A stretch of DNA of 38,511 bases from Terriglobia bacterium (GTDB lineage Bacteria; Acidobacteriota; Terriglobia; Terriglobales; Acidobacteriaceae). A model generated the notes under the pieces. The model searched no databases, was not told where the DNA came from, and saw only the letters and a list, made by a program, of their open reading frames with translations. The position numbers and the translations under genes are program-made. Where the stretch lies: contig JAIQFF010000032.1 in NCBI GenBank assembly GCA_020073395.1, forward strand, positions 1 through 38,511, given 5' to 3'. Position 1 is the stretch's first letter. Each line of letters starts with the position of its first letter. This document shows, piece by piece, positions 7,959 through 15,972 of this stretch.

Positions 7959-8648
7959 TCAGTTCGATGTTGCAGGCTTCTTCTTTTGCGGTGCTTTGGC
8001 CGAGCCCGCCCCGATGCCCCGAAGGAAAATGTCCCCCATCTCTCGTGCCAGTTCCACGGCATCGGCATCGACTCGCGGGTTGTACCAGGTATAAATCCAG
8101 TTCATCATGCCAAACAGGCTGAGTACCGCAGTCCGGCTGGAAAACTCCAGTCCGCGGGCCTGCTTGTAGTGATCGAGCAGTTCCATGCAGATCTGGTAAT
8201 ACTCGCGCTTGATGGCGGCAATCTCCGCCCCAAATCCGTTTTTCAAAACGTCATCCTCGTGGGAGAGGACTTTCATTGCTTTCTGGTTGGCGAGGAAGTA
8301 TTCCAGATGATTGAGAATGAACAAGCGAATCCGCTCTACCGGATCGGCGACCTCCTCCAACCGCCGCCGCAGTCGATCCACAATGGTGGTGAACGTGTGC
8401 TTCTGGATAAGGTATAGCAGTTCCTCTTTGGACTCGAAATAATAGTACAAGCCGGAGAGCGAAACCCCGCTGGCGCGCGATAGATCGCGCATCGATGCGG
8501 CGGCATAACCCTTGTCGTAGAAGACATGGGTAGCGTAGACCAGGATCCGGGCCAGGCGGCGATCGAAACGGGTCTCCAGGCGGGGCCCAGAGGCCGGACC
8601 GCGCCGTCGCGGAGAAAGCTGCGCGTGAATCGGAATTGGCGACGCCAT
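7959..8648 (-). CDS. TetR/AcrR-family transcriptional regulator
   Basis: A 229-residue repressor-like protein. The N-terminal helix-turn-helix is clear: ILVYATHVFYDKGYAAASM, then DLSRASGVSLSGLYYYFESK at about residues 55-75. The C-terminal part is all helical, as in ligand-binding TetR domains. ATG 8648 lies next to an imperfect palindrome with no obvious ribosome site, so the leader would be very short. The gene ends 36 bp before the enoyl-CoA hydratase. It probably represses itself and the catabolic genes downstream, with an acyl-CoA or aromatic compound as inducer; both points are inference. Confidence 0.92.
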   Translation of the reverse strand: MASPIPIHAQLSPRRRGPASGPRLETRFDRRLARILVYATHVFYDKGYAAASMRDLSRASGVSLSGLYYYFESKEELLYLIQKHTFTTIVDRLRRRLEEVADPVERIRLFILNHLEYFLANQKAMKVLSHEDDVLKNGFGAEIAAIKREYYQICMELLDHYKQARGLEFSSRTAVLSLFGMMNWIYTWYNPRVDADAVELAREMGDIFLRGIGAGSAKAPQKKKPATSN

Positions 8649-8667
8649 TGTTCGAACGTTCGTTCAA
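8648..8667. promoter_or_regulatory. Putative TetR operator
   Basis: A 20-bp imperfect palindrome with a perfect 10-bp core CGAACGTTCG; eight of ten bases mirror in each half. It touches the start codon of the TetR gene and lies just downstream of a TATTAT hexamer on the minus strand, a typical arrangement for autorepression. Confidence 0.6.
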
Positions 8668-8759
8668 ATAATAGCAGCCGGCAATGCCTTGGAACAAGCA
8701 ATTTGTCCTAAGGATGTAGCTTGATTTTCCCGGGCGGCAAAGCTCGCACCATGGGCGCC

Positions 8760-9824
8760 TTAGTTCCGAATATCCGCCAGCAACTGCTCCACTTCGGCCT
8801 TCAGGGCAGCCGTCAGCGGCAACAGCGGCAGGCGCGCGGGGCCGCCATAGTAGCCGTTCAAGTCCATCCCATACTTCAGGCCTGGGATGCCCAGTTCACC
8901 TCCGATACGTTGCGCCGCACCGGCGATTCGTTCCTGTTTCAGGCAAGCCAGAGCGGCATCGCCTTCCTTCCAGGCAGCATAAATCTCATAACAGGCGGTC
9001 GGAGCCACGCCGGCAAAAGCCACGACTCCGCCGACGGCTCCCGCCCGCAACGACGTTTCGAGTTTCTGCGCCAGGCCCGCCAGTATCTGGAATCCGACTT
9101 CCTTCTGCCGGGTCTTGATCCCACTCACCACAGTCACCGCGGCCGACGATGGCTTGGTGCCGCCCACTCCCGCTACCTGCACCAGTTCCCCGCCCTGTCC
9201 GTTACTGCCGCTGGACGCCTTGAGCATGCGCGGGGTCACCGCGTCAAAAGTTTCAGTAACGGTAACTGACCGCTTCACATGCCGGGTCGATTCTGCCATC
9301 TTTCGAATTTTCTCCACGTCGCCGCCCGACTCCTTCATCCCAATGATGTTGGGATGGTCCGCCAGTTCCACCACCACTTCGGCAGGAATGTCGTATCCGG
9401 TGAAGCCGGGAACGTTGTAAATCATCACCGGGAGTGGCGAGCGGTCCGCAACCGTGCGATAGAAGGCCAGCATGTTCGCCGGCTGCATCTGCTTCTTGTA
9501 GAAGTGCGGCGTACGTACCAGGGCAACGTCATAGCCGAGTTCAGCCGCATACTCGGTGAGGCGCAAGGTCTCGCTGGCGGACTCGATGCCGGTGCCGGCG
9601 ATCAGAACTTTGTTCGGCGTCGCGGCTTCTCGCGCCACCTTAAGTACCACGCGCCGCTCCTCATCGGAGAGCATGACGGCCTCCCCGGTCGAGCCCAACA
9701 CCACCAGTCCTGCCGCTGGCGTCTTCGAATAGCGCTCAACGTTATGTTCGAGTTTCTTGAAATACACGTTGCCGTCAGGATAGAAGGGCGTCGTGAGCGG
9801 AGGAAAAATACCCTGGAGTAGCAT
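8760..9824 (-). CDS. Dihydrodipicolinate synthase (DapA/HOGA) family aldolase with an insertion
   Basis: A 354-residue class I aldolase-fold protein. GSTGEA (44-49) binds the pyruvate carboxylate, Tyr136 in VMIYNVPG is the usual catalytic tyrosine, and Lys164 in IIGMKESGGD is the Schiff-base lysine. The family is normally about 290-310 residues. The extra length lies around residues 188-240, a Gly/Ser/Val-rich stretch before TRQKEVGFQILAG, which resembles the segment following the lysine in 4-hydroxy-2-oxoglutarate aldolases. No lysine biosynthesis genes are nearby, so a catabolic pyruvate-type aldolase is more likely than true DapA. It is divergently spaced from neither neighbour and lies 111 bp upstream of the TetR gene on the same strand. 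Confidence 0.87.
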   Translation of the reverse strand: MLLQGIFPPLTTPFYPDGNVYFKKLEHNVERYSKTPAAGLVVLGSTGEAVMLSDEERRVVLKVAREAATPNKVLIAGTGIESASETLRLTEYAAELGYDVALVRTPHFYKKQMQPANMLAFYRTVADRSPLPVMIYNVPGFTGYDIPAEVVVELADHPNIIGMKESGGDVEKIRKMAESTRHVKRSVTVTETFDAVTPRMLKASSGSNGQGGELVQVAGVGGTKPSSAAVTVVSGIKTRQKEVGFQILAGLAQKLETSLRAGAVGGVVAFAGVAPTACYEIYAAWKEGDAALACLKQERIAGAAQRIGGELGIPGLKYGMDLNGYYGGPARLPLLPLTAALKAEVEQLLADIRN

Positions 9825-9888
9825 GACAGTCAGTCCGGGCGCCGAAAAATCGTCGCACTAAAGCTTATCAAACTCAGATCCAACTAGC

Positions 9889-9958
9889 CTGTCATCCTGA
9901 GCGGAGTCGGAACTTCGCCAAGCGAAGTTTCGGCGGAGTCGAAGGACCCCTATAGAAA
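9889..9958. repeat. CTGTCATCCTGAGCG ... AGTCGAAGGACCCCTA repeat
   Basis: A 70-bp unit with a central hairpin (aacttcgccaagcgaagttt). Related copies lie at 22054-22128 and, in opposite orientation, at 22203-22271. It occupies the gap between the aldolase and the NTF2-like genes. Confidence 0.8.
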
Positions 9959-9978
9959 CGTGACTCTATACACCGCAG

Positions 9979-10434
9979 TTACGGCCGGGGCGGCAGCGGC
10001 TTAACATCCACATTGTGATACGCAGAAATCCACCATCCGTCGTCCTCCCTGGTCAGGACCAGTTGTAGTTTTGCCCGCAGGACTCCATCACTTCCAGCCT
10101 GCACCCCGGGCGGCAGCCTGCGATAGCCGGACACCGCCGCATCCACATCAACCACGGCTACATCGGGACGGATGAAGCGCAGCTTCCCAATGGATTGTTG
10201 CAGCACACTTCCTTTATAGATAGCACTGAAGATCTCAGCATGGCGCAGCTCAAAGATTTCCCGCCCGTAGGCAACTATCCCGAGCACGTTGGTAAAGCTC
10301 CCGTCAGCCGCAAACCTGGCGGAAAAGGCCTTGGCGTCTCCGCGGTTCCACGCGTCGCTCAACCAGGCAACCAAGGCTTGGATGGCGGCGGTTTCGTGGG
10401 ACAAGTCGCGCGGTTGCGTCTGGACGTCGGACAT
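9979..10434 (-). CDS. NTF2-like (SgcJ/EcaC-type) small protein
   Basis: A 151-residue protein. I chose ATG 10434 (MSDVQTQ) because the longer frame would overlap the upstream gene. The pattern IQALVAWLSDAWNRGDAKAFSARFAADGSFTNVLG followed by alternating strands and a Trp-rich end (DGWWISAYHNVDVKP) is that of SgcJ/EcaC and other NTF2-fold proteins of about 130-150 residues. Members include small enzymes and ligand binders, and most are uncharacterised. It begins 8 bp after a second NTF2-like gene, so the two are probably cotranscribed. No specific reaction can be assigned. Confidence 0.8.
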   Translation of the reverse strand: MSDVQTQPRDLSHETAAIQALVAWLSDAWNRGDAKAFSARFAADGSFTNVLGIVAYGREIFELRHAEIFSAIYKGSVLQQSIGKLRFIRPDVAVVDVDAAVSGYRRLPPGVQAGSDGVLRAKLQLVLTREDDGWWISAYHNVDVKPLPPRP

Positions 10435-10441
10435 GATTGCA

Positions 10442-10894
10442 CTAGGCCGATCGCCGCTCCGCGGGTGGTACGAAATGCGCGGCCGGCACGGCGCCAATCT
10501 GCACCAGCAAGCCCAGCTGGTCCCAGTTGTCCCAGCCTTCGACAATCTTGCCGTTGGAAATCCTCTGGGTCGAAGTGCCGGTGATGGTGACTCTCTTCCC
10601 CGTCGGCGCGAACCCCAGGAAATCTCCGCGGTGGGTCATGGTTGCTGTCCAGCGGGCCGCCACTTTGTCTCCCTCCTCCACCACATGGTCAATTTTTACT
10701 TTGAGATCGGGAAATGCACGGCGGAACTCGGTTGCAAAAGTCCTGAACTGATCGCGGCCAATAACGGTGTCATGCTGGGCCTGGCCATGGCCGATGACGT
10801 CGGGCGACGCCATCTCGTCAATCGTTTCCATGCGTCCGTTGTTCCACACTTCCTCAAACCAGCGGCGGATCAAAGCGCTATTTTCCTGCGCCAT
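10442..10894 (-). CDS. SnoaL-like / ester cyclase-type NTF2-fold protein
   Basis: A 150-residue protein from ATG 10894. NSALIRRWFEEVWNNGR, then FRRAFPDLKVKIDHVVEEGDKVAARWT and GKIVEGWDNWD, are typical of the SnoaL-like polyketide cyclase/ester cyclase group. These fold as a cone-shaped barrel with a hydrophobic pocket; most bacterial members have no known substrate. It is immediately upstream of the other NTF2-like gene and just downstream of carB on the same strand. A housekeeping role beside carB is not implied. Confidence 0.82.
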   Translation of the reverse strand: MAQENSALIRRWFEEVWNNGRMETIDEMASPDVIGHGQAQHDTVIGRDQFRTFATEFRRAFPDLKVKIDHVVEEGDKVAARWTATMTHRGDFLGFAPTGKRVTITGTSTQRISNGKIVEGWDNWDQLGLLVQIGAVPAAHFVPPAERRSA

Positions 10895-10914
10895 ACTGCA
10901 CCTCCGAGGCCAAA

Positions 10915-13900
10915 CTAGCCCCTTCGGCCTTTCACTGTACGCTCCGCATGCAGGTGCTGCAATGCCTGTACCCGCAGTTCTCCGCGCTGCAACGCGGAGA
11001 TGCCTTCCGCCGCCGCCCGCGCCGCCGACAGCGTGGTAATGGTAGGGATTCGCGCCTGCACCGCGGCCCGCCGGATAGCCTTCTCATCAAACCAGGGATC
11101 GACGCCGTGCGGCGTATTCACGATCAGGTGAATGCGCTCACCCTTGATCAGGTCCACCACATTGGGGCGTCCTTCTTTCACTTTGTACACGCGCTCCACA
11201 GACATGCCTGCAGACTCCAGCACGTCGGCGGTGCCGGCCGTGGCCACCAGTTTGAAACCCATGTCCACAAACTTGCGCGAGACTTCAGCCACGCCCGGCT
11301 TGTCATGATCGGTGACGCTGATGAATACCATGCCCTGCGTCGGCAGCTTCTGGCCGGCAGCTGTCTGCGCTTTGGCAAACGCTTCGCCGAAGTTATCGGC
11401 CACGCCCATGACTTCGCCCGTGGACTTCATCTCCGGACCGAGCACCGTATCCACGCCGGGGAATTTGTTCCAGGGGAAGACCGGCGACTTCACGTAGTAG
11501 CAGTGGCCGGTGTCGAGGTCGGCGGCGCGTTCGATAAATTCCGGCAGAAACTCGCGCAGCTTGCGGCCGGTCATCAGCCGGGCCGCGATTTTCGCCATGG
11601 GCACGCCGGTCGCTTTCGAAACGTAAGGCACGGTACGCGAGGCCCGCGGATTAACTTCGAGAACGTAAACCTTACCACTGCTCATGTGTGGGCGGGTCGA
11701 AGACCCATCAGAAAGGCTCGCCCGCGGAATGGCAAACTGAATATTCATCAATCCGACGACCTTCAACGCCCGCGCCAGCTTGAAGCTGTACTCCCGCATC
11801 CGCTGCAGGAGATGCCCGGGAATATCCACCGCCGGCAGCACGCAGGAAGAGTCGCCGGAGTGGATGCCGGCCTCTTCAATGTGCTGCATGATCCCGCCGA
11901 TGACCACATCTTCGCCATCCGAGAGCGCGTCCACGTCCACCTCGATTGCGTCTTCGAGGAAGTGGTCAATCAGCACCGGTCGGTCCTGCGAATACTCCAC
12001 TGCCTCCTTCATGTAGCGGACGACCATCTCTTCATCGTAGGCGATTACCATAGCGCGTCCGCCGAGCACATACGAGGGCCGCACCAGCACCGGATATCCG
12101 ACGCGGTTAGCGCCTGCAATCGCCTCTTCCACCGAAGCCGCCATCGCCCCGGGGGCCTGCGGGATTTCAAGTTCGTCAAGCAATTTGCCGAAGCGCTTGC
12201 GGTCTTCCGCCAGGTCAATTGACTCGGGAGATGTACCGATGATGTTCACGCCCGCGGCTTTGAGTGGCAGGGCGAGATTCAAGGGTGTCTGTCCGCCGAA
12301 CTGTACAATCACGCCCACCGGCGCGCCGGAGGAAGCCTCGTGCTCGCAGATGGCGAACACATCCTCCAGGGTCAGTGGTTCAAAGTAGAGCCGATCGCTG
12401 GTGTCGTAATCGGTCGAGACGGTCTCCGGATTGCAATTGATCATGATCGTCTCGTACCCGTCGTCGCGCAGTGCGAAGGCCGCGTGGCAGCAGCAGTAGT
12501 CAAACTCAATTCCCTGCCCGATGCGATTAGGCCCGCTCCCCAGGATGATCACTTTCTTCTTCTCGGTGGGCGTGGCCTCGTCTTCCTCTTCGTAAGTCGA
12601 GTACAGATACGGTGTGTAGCTTTCGAATTCGGCGGCGCAAGTGTCCACTCGCTTGTAAACCGGCGCGATGCCGTGCTTCTTGCGCAGATGTCGAACTTTC
12701 TCCTGCGAACCTTTGCCGTCGAGCCTCCACACTCCAGCCAGACGCCCGTCGGAGAAGCCCATGCGCTTGGCTTCGCGCAGCACCTCGGTGGGAATCGATT
12801 CCAGGGGATGCTTTTCCAGCTCCAGTTGCATGTCGTTAATCTCTTTGAGCTGGTACAGAAACCAGGGATCGATCGAAGTCATCTTGGCCAGTTGCTTTAC
12901 CGTGTGTCCCTGGCGCAAGGCGTAGCGAACGTAGGAAAGCCTTTCGGGATGCGGCGTCACCAGTCGCTGCGTCAGGATCTTGGGCTCGATCTTCTCCGCT
13001 CCAACCTTCTTGCCGGTGTCAAGCGCCCTCACTCCCTTGAGCAGAGCCTCCTTGAAGGTGCGGCCAATCGCCATCACTTCGCCGACTGATTTCATCTGGG
13101 GGCCGAGGTTCTCATCGGCACCGGGAAACTTTTCGAACTGCCATTTAGGGATTTTTACCACCACGTAATCAAGCGTCGGCTCGAAGCAGGCAGGCGTCTT
13201 GCGCGTGATGTCGTTGGGAATTTCATCCAGCGTGTAGCCCACAGCCAGTTTGGCGGCAATTTTGGCGATGGGAAATCCTGTCGCTTTCGAAGCCAAGGCT
13301 GATGACCGCGAAACCCGCGGGTTCATCTCAATGACTACCATCCGGCCTGTAGTGGGATGCACCCCGAACTGAATATTCGATCCGCCCGTTTCGACGCCGA
13401 TTTCGCGAATCACCGCAATGGCAGCGTCGCGCATGGCCTGATATTCGCGGTCGGTGAGCGTCTGCGCCGGGGCGACCGTTATGGAATCGCCGGTGTGCAC
13501 GCCCATGGGATCGAAGTTCTCGATCGAGCAAATGATGATGACGTTATCGCGCAGATCGCGCATCACCTCGAGTTCATATTCCTTCCACCCCAAAACCGAT
13601 TCTTCGATCAGGGCCTCGTGGACCGGAGAGAAATCGAGCCCCCTGGCCAGCACTTCCAGCATCTCTTCGCGGTTGTAAGCGATGCCGCCGCCGCTGCCGC
13701 CTAGAGTGAATGACGGCCGCACGATGACCGGAAACCCGATCTTGCCGGCGAATTCGAGACCGTCCTTCAGATTGTTCACCAGCGCCGACTTGGGAACATC
13801 GAGGCCGATCTTCTGCATTGCGTCTTTGAAATAGAGACGGTCCTCGGCCTTCTTGATTGCGGCCACATTCGCACCGATAAGTTGCACGTTGTACTTCTCA

Positions 13901-14241
13901 AGCGCCCCGCCGTCAGAAAGTTCAATAGCCAGATTGAGCGCGGTCTGTCCGCCCACGGTGGGCAGAATGGCGAAACCCTGGCCGGGCGACAGCTCGCGCT
14001 CGATGCGAATAATTTCTTCGAGATACTCGCGGGTGAGCGGCTCGATATAGGTGCGGTCGGCGATCTCCGGATCGGTCATGATGGTGGCCGGATTGGAGTT
14101 GGCCAAGACCACTTCAAATCCCTCGGCCTTGAGCGCCTTGCAAGCCTGCGTCCCGGAGTAATCAAACTCCGCCGACTGGCCAATGATGATGGGGCCAGAG
14201 CCGATGATCAGGATTTTCGAGATGTCAGTTCGTCGCGGCAT
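10915..14241 (-). CDS. carB: Carbamoyl-phosphate synthase large subunit
   Basis: A 1108-residue protein. It makes carbamoyl phosphate from bicarbonate, two ATP and ammonia delivered by CarA, for arginine and pyrimidine synthesis. Two homologous ATP-grasp halves are visible: [17 protein letters not shown] opens the first and [15 protein letters not shown] the second. GVHTGDSI and IHSGDSS mark the two ATP sites, and the C-terminal MGS-like allosteric domain begins near [12 protein letters not shown]. It is about 35 residues longer than the E. coli protein. Residues about 838-853 ([17 protein letters not shown]) interrupt the conserved segment between NIQFAIP and [14 protein letters not shown] and coincide with a palindromic element. 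The start ATG overlaps the stop of the upstream restriction endonuclease gene by one base (TAATG). Confidence 0.98.
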   Translation of the reverse strand: MPRRTDISKILIIGSGPIIIGQSAEFDYSGTQACKALKAEGFEVVLANSNPATIMTDPEIADRTYIEPLTREYLEEIIRIERELSPGQGFAILPTVGGQTALNLAIELSDGGALEKYNVQLIGANVAAIKKAEDRLYFKDAMQKIGLDVPKSALVNNLKDGLEFAGKIGFPVIVRPSFTLGGSGGGIAYNREEMLEVLARGLDFSPVHEALIEESVLGWKEYELEVMRDLRDNVIIICSIENFDPMGVHTGDSITVAPAQTLTDREYQAMRDAAIAVIREIGVETGGSNIQFGVHPTTGRMVVIEMNPRVSRSSALASKATGFPIAKIAAKLAVGYTLDEIPNDITRKTPACFEPTLDYVVVKIPKWQFEKFPGADENLGPQMKSVGEVMAIGRTFKEALLKGVRALDTGKKVGAEKIEPKILTQRLVTPHPERLSYVRYALRQGHTVKQLAKMTSIDPWFLYQLKEINDMQLELEKHPLESIPTEVLREAKRMGFSDGRLAGVWRLDGKGSQEKVRHLRKKHGIAPVYKRVDTCAAEFESYTPYLYSTYEEEDEATPTEKKKVIILGSGPNRIGQGIEFDYCCCHAAFALRDDGYETIMINCNPETVSTDYDTSDRLYFEPLTLEDVFAICEHEASSGAPVGVIVQFGGQTPLNLALPLKAAGVNIIGTSPESIDLAEDRKRFGKLLDELEIPQAPGAMAASVEEAIAGANRVGYPVLVRPSYVLGGRAMVIAYDEEMVVRYMKEAVEYSQDRPVLIDHFLEDAIEVDVDALSDGEDVVIGGIMQHIEEAGIHSGDSSCVLPAVDIPGHLLQRMREYSFKLARALKVVGLMNIQFAIPRASLSDGSSTRPHMSSGKVYVLEVNPRASRTVPYVSKATGVPMAKIAARLMTGRKLREFLPEFIERAADLDTGHCYYVKSPVFPWNKFPGVDTVLGPEMKSTGEVMGVADNFGEAFAKAQTAAGQKLPTQGMVFISVTDHDKPGVAEVSRKFVDMGFKLVATAGTADVLESAGMSVERVYKVKEGRPNVVDLIKGERIHLIVNTPHGVDPWFDEKAIRRAAVQARIPTITTLSAARAAAEGISALQRGELRVQALQHLHAERTVKGRRG
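11678..11726. repeat. Palindromic element inserted in frame in carB
   Basis: Contains hairpin GGGT-CGAAG-ACCC (11694-11706), with the same CGAAG loop as the element in CoA-transferase subunit A, inside an outer stem GGGCG (11690-11694) / CGCCC (11719-11723). On the coding strand both elements end in TGAGCAG. It accounts for the extra residues in the second ATP-grasp half of CarB. Confidence 0.75.
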
Positions 14242-14966
14242 TATCTTGTTTTCTTACAAGCGATGGCCTTTGCCAAAAGTGACGATATGAAATTTACAAA
14301 ATTCAATTCAGGCACCGGTTCCTCATAGAGGCCTGCAGCTCCGTCTGCACTGTTAGACATCAGAAAGCAGGTCGCATCATAGAGTCTTTCGCGCACTAGC
14401 TTCGTCAGTAGAATCTCGTAACGCCTCGCGTAAGATGCGGACTTGAACTCTTCGAACACTTTGAAGTGCGGCTCTTGAGCTCGCACCGGCCGCGTAGAGC
14501 CAGGAGCACTCTCCATTAGCATAAGGTAACCAAGCCAAGGGCGAGACGAGGGCGTGAAGGCACCTTCTCTGTACGCCGCCCACAAGTCGGTCGCACTGCC
14601 CACCGCTTCCTCGGTCCGATTGTTGTAGTTGTTCCCAAACGAACCGACCTGAGACTTGAACTCGATTGCCGCGATCAGGCAACCATCGACCACGACCAAA
14701 AGATCCCACTTCTTTTCGGGACGAAACCAACCTAGTAGTTCAACGTGACGCTCGCAATAGATCACCGGCTTATCGATCCCCGACTCCTCCAGAAGGTCTC
14801 GGACAAGCTCGACGAAACCGTCCATCTGACTCCCGCCGGTAACGGCAGCGCGGGAACCTGCGTCTCGAACTCCCGACTTCGTACCCTGCTTCTGAGCCTG
14901 GGTTTCGCGGCTTGACCAAAATCGAGCGACCGCATCTCTCAGCTTAAGTTCTAGTTGACCGTTCAA
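14241..14966 (-). CDS. Type II restriction endonuclease, PaeR7I/XhoI family
   Basis: A 241-residue protein with the hallmark block [20 protein letters not shown] of the PaeR7I/XhoI family, whose members cut CTCGAG. The PD-(D/E)XK site is visible as Asp88 in WDLLVVV and Glu102-Phe-Lys104 (EFK). TGGSQMDGF near residue 45 and [11 protein letters not shown] near 127 are also family-typical. It appears full length. The start is TTG 14966, 4 bp after the methyltransferase stop. The stop codon overlaps the carB start (TAATG), so its translation is tied to carB. The DNA is less G+C-rich than carA or carB, which fits acquisition by transfer. Specificity is inferred from the family. Confidence 0.93.
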   Translation of the reverse strand: MNGQLELKLRDAVARFWSSRETQAQKQGTKSGVRDAGSRAAVTGGSQMDGFVELVRDLLEESGIDKPVIYCERHVELLGWFRPEKKWDLLVVVDGCLIAAIEFKSQVGSFGNNYNNRTEEAVGSATDLWAAYREGAFTPSSRPWLGYLMLMESAPGSTRPVRAQEPHFKVFEEFKSASYARRYEILLTKLVRERLYDATCFLMSNSADGAAGLYEEPVPELNFVNFISSLLAKAIACKKTR

Positions 14967-14970
14967 AGAT

Positions 14971-15972
14971 TTACTCTCGTCCGATCACGATTACTGGATT
15001 AGAGAAAAGCGTTGAAAGCTCCCTTTGTAAACGATCTGCTGCGAAGTCTAGGTAATTGGCATCAATTTCAAAGTTAATAGTGTTCCTGCCGCACTTTGAA
15101 GCAGCAAGAGCTGTAGTACCGGTTCCCATGAACGGATCCAACACCGTATCTCCCACGAAGCTGAACATCCTGATCAACCGTTCCGCCAGTTCGGTCGGGT
15201 AAGGCGCGGGGTGATCTTTGGTCGAAGCTCCGGTCAGTCCTGTCCAAATTTGCTGAAACCATTTGCGATGCTCGTCGCCAGAAATCATACTCAGAACTCG
15301 CTCCGGCCCCGTCGGTGTTCGATATCCGCCGGGCTTGCGCTGCATCAATATGAACTCCGTGTCGTTCTTGATGACAGCGTTCGGCTCATAGGGCTTGCCC
15401 AAAAATCCACCATTACCATTTTCCACTTCGTACGCGGCATTTGAGATCTTGTGCCAGATGATCGGCGCCAAGTTGTCAAATCCAAGCTTTCGACAGTGCT
15501 CCTGAATGCTGGAGTGCAAGGGGACCACCGTGTGCCTGCCTTCATTCCTCCTGCGGGACAGGCAGACATCCCCGACAACGCAGATCAATCGCCCCCCTGG
15601 CACCAACAAATCAAAGCACTCTCGCCAAACGCGATCTAGTTCGGTAAGGAACTCCTCATAGTCGACGATGTGGCCGAGTTGATCGGGTGTGTCACGATAT
15701 TCCTTGAGTGTCCAATATGGGGGTGACGTCACTACTAGGTGAACAGTCTGCACCACACGCGGGGACATTTCTCTGGCATCTCCGCGGACAAGCATGTGAC
15801 GGGTAGGAATCCGCTCAACGGCTTGCCGGATGAGTTTTAATAATGCCGGGTCTTTGGCGATTCTCGGGATGTCCGTTTGGAGATCTCCGAGATGGCGAAG
15901 TTCCCTCGGCAAAAAGTCCGAGAGATCGGCGCGATCGACCAGTTCGACTTTCCGAGCCCTTTGCGCCTTCAC
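14971..15972 (-). CDS. DNA methyltransferase, beta class (TSPPYW), partner of the PaeR7I-like enzyme
   Basis: A 333-residue protein from GTG 15972, which overlaps the carA stop as GTGA and has GGAGGAG eight bases upstream. An alternative GTG at 15981 adds three residues but has poor spacing. The catalytic motif TSPPYW is at about residues 82-87 and the SAM-binding motif DPFMGTGTT at about 279-287, so motif IV precedes motif I, as in beta-class N4-cytosine/N6-adenine enzymes. SPPY is most often seen in N4-cytosine enzymes. It presumably protects CTCGAG sites from the endonuclease encoded next; such sites occur in this window, for example at 1401, 4216, 7611, 13567, 19726 and 31614. No separate promoter or controller gene is visible. 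Confidence 0.92.
   Translation of the reverse strand: MKAQRARKVELVDRADLSDFLPRELRHLGDLQTDIPRIAKDPALLKLIRQAVERIPTRHMLVRGDAREMSPRVVQTVHLVVTSPPYWTLKEYRDTPDQLGHIVDYEEFLTELDRVWRECFDLLVPGGRLICVVGDVCLSRRRNEGRHTVVPLHSSIQEHCRKLGFDNLAPIIWHKISNAAYEVENGNGGFLGKPYEPNAVIKNDTEFILMQRKPGGYRTPTGPERVLSMISGDEHRKWFQQIWTGLTGASTKDHPAPYPTELAERLIRMFSFVGDTVLDPFMGTGTTALAASKCGRNTINFEIDANYLDFAADRLQRELSTLFSNPVIVIGRE

Noticed and set aside
6924..8417. 497-aa plus-strand open frame
   Set aside because: It is antisense to the BoxB-like, hydratase and TetR genes, all with clear motifs; the translation is Arg/His-rich noise typical of GC-rich shadows.
10948..12222. 424-aa plus-strand open frame
   Set aside because: Antisense to carB, with no recognisable domain.
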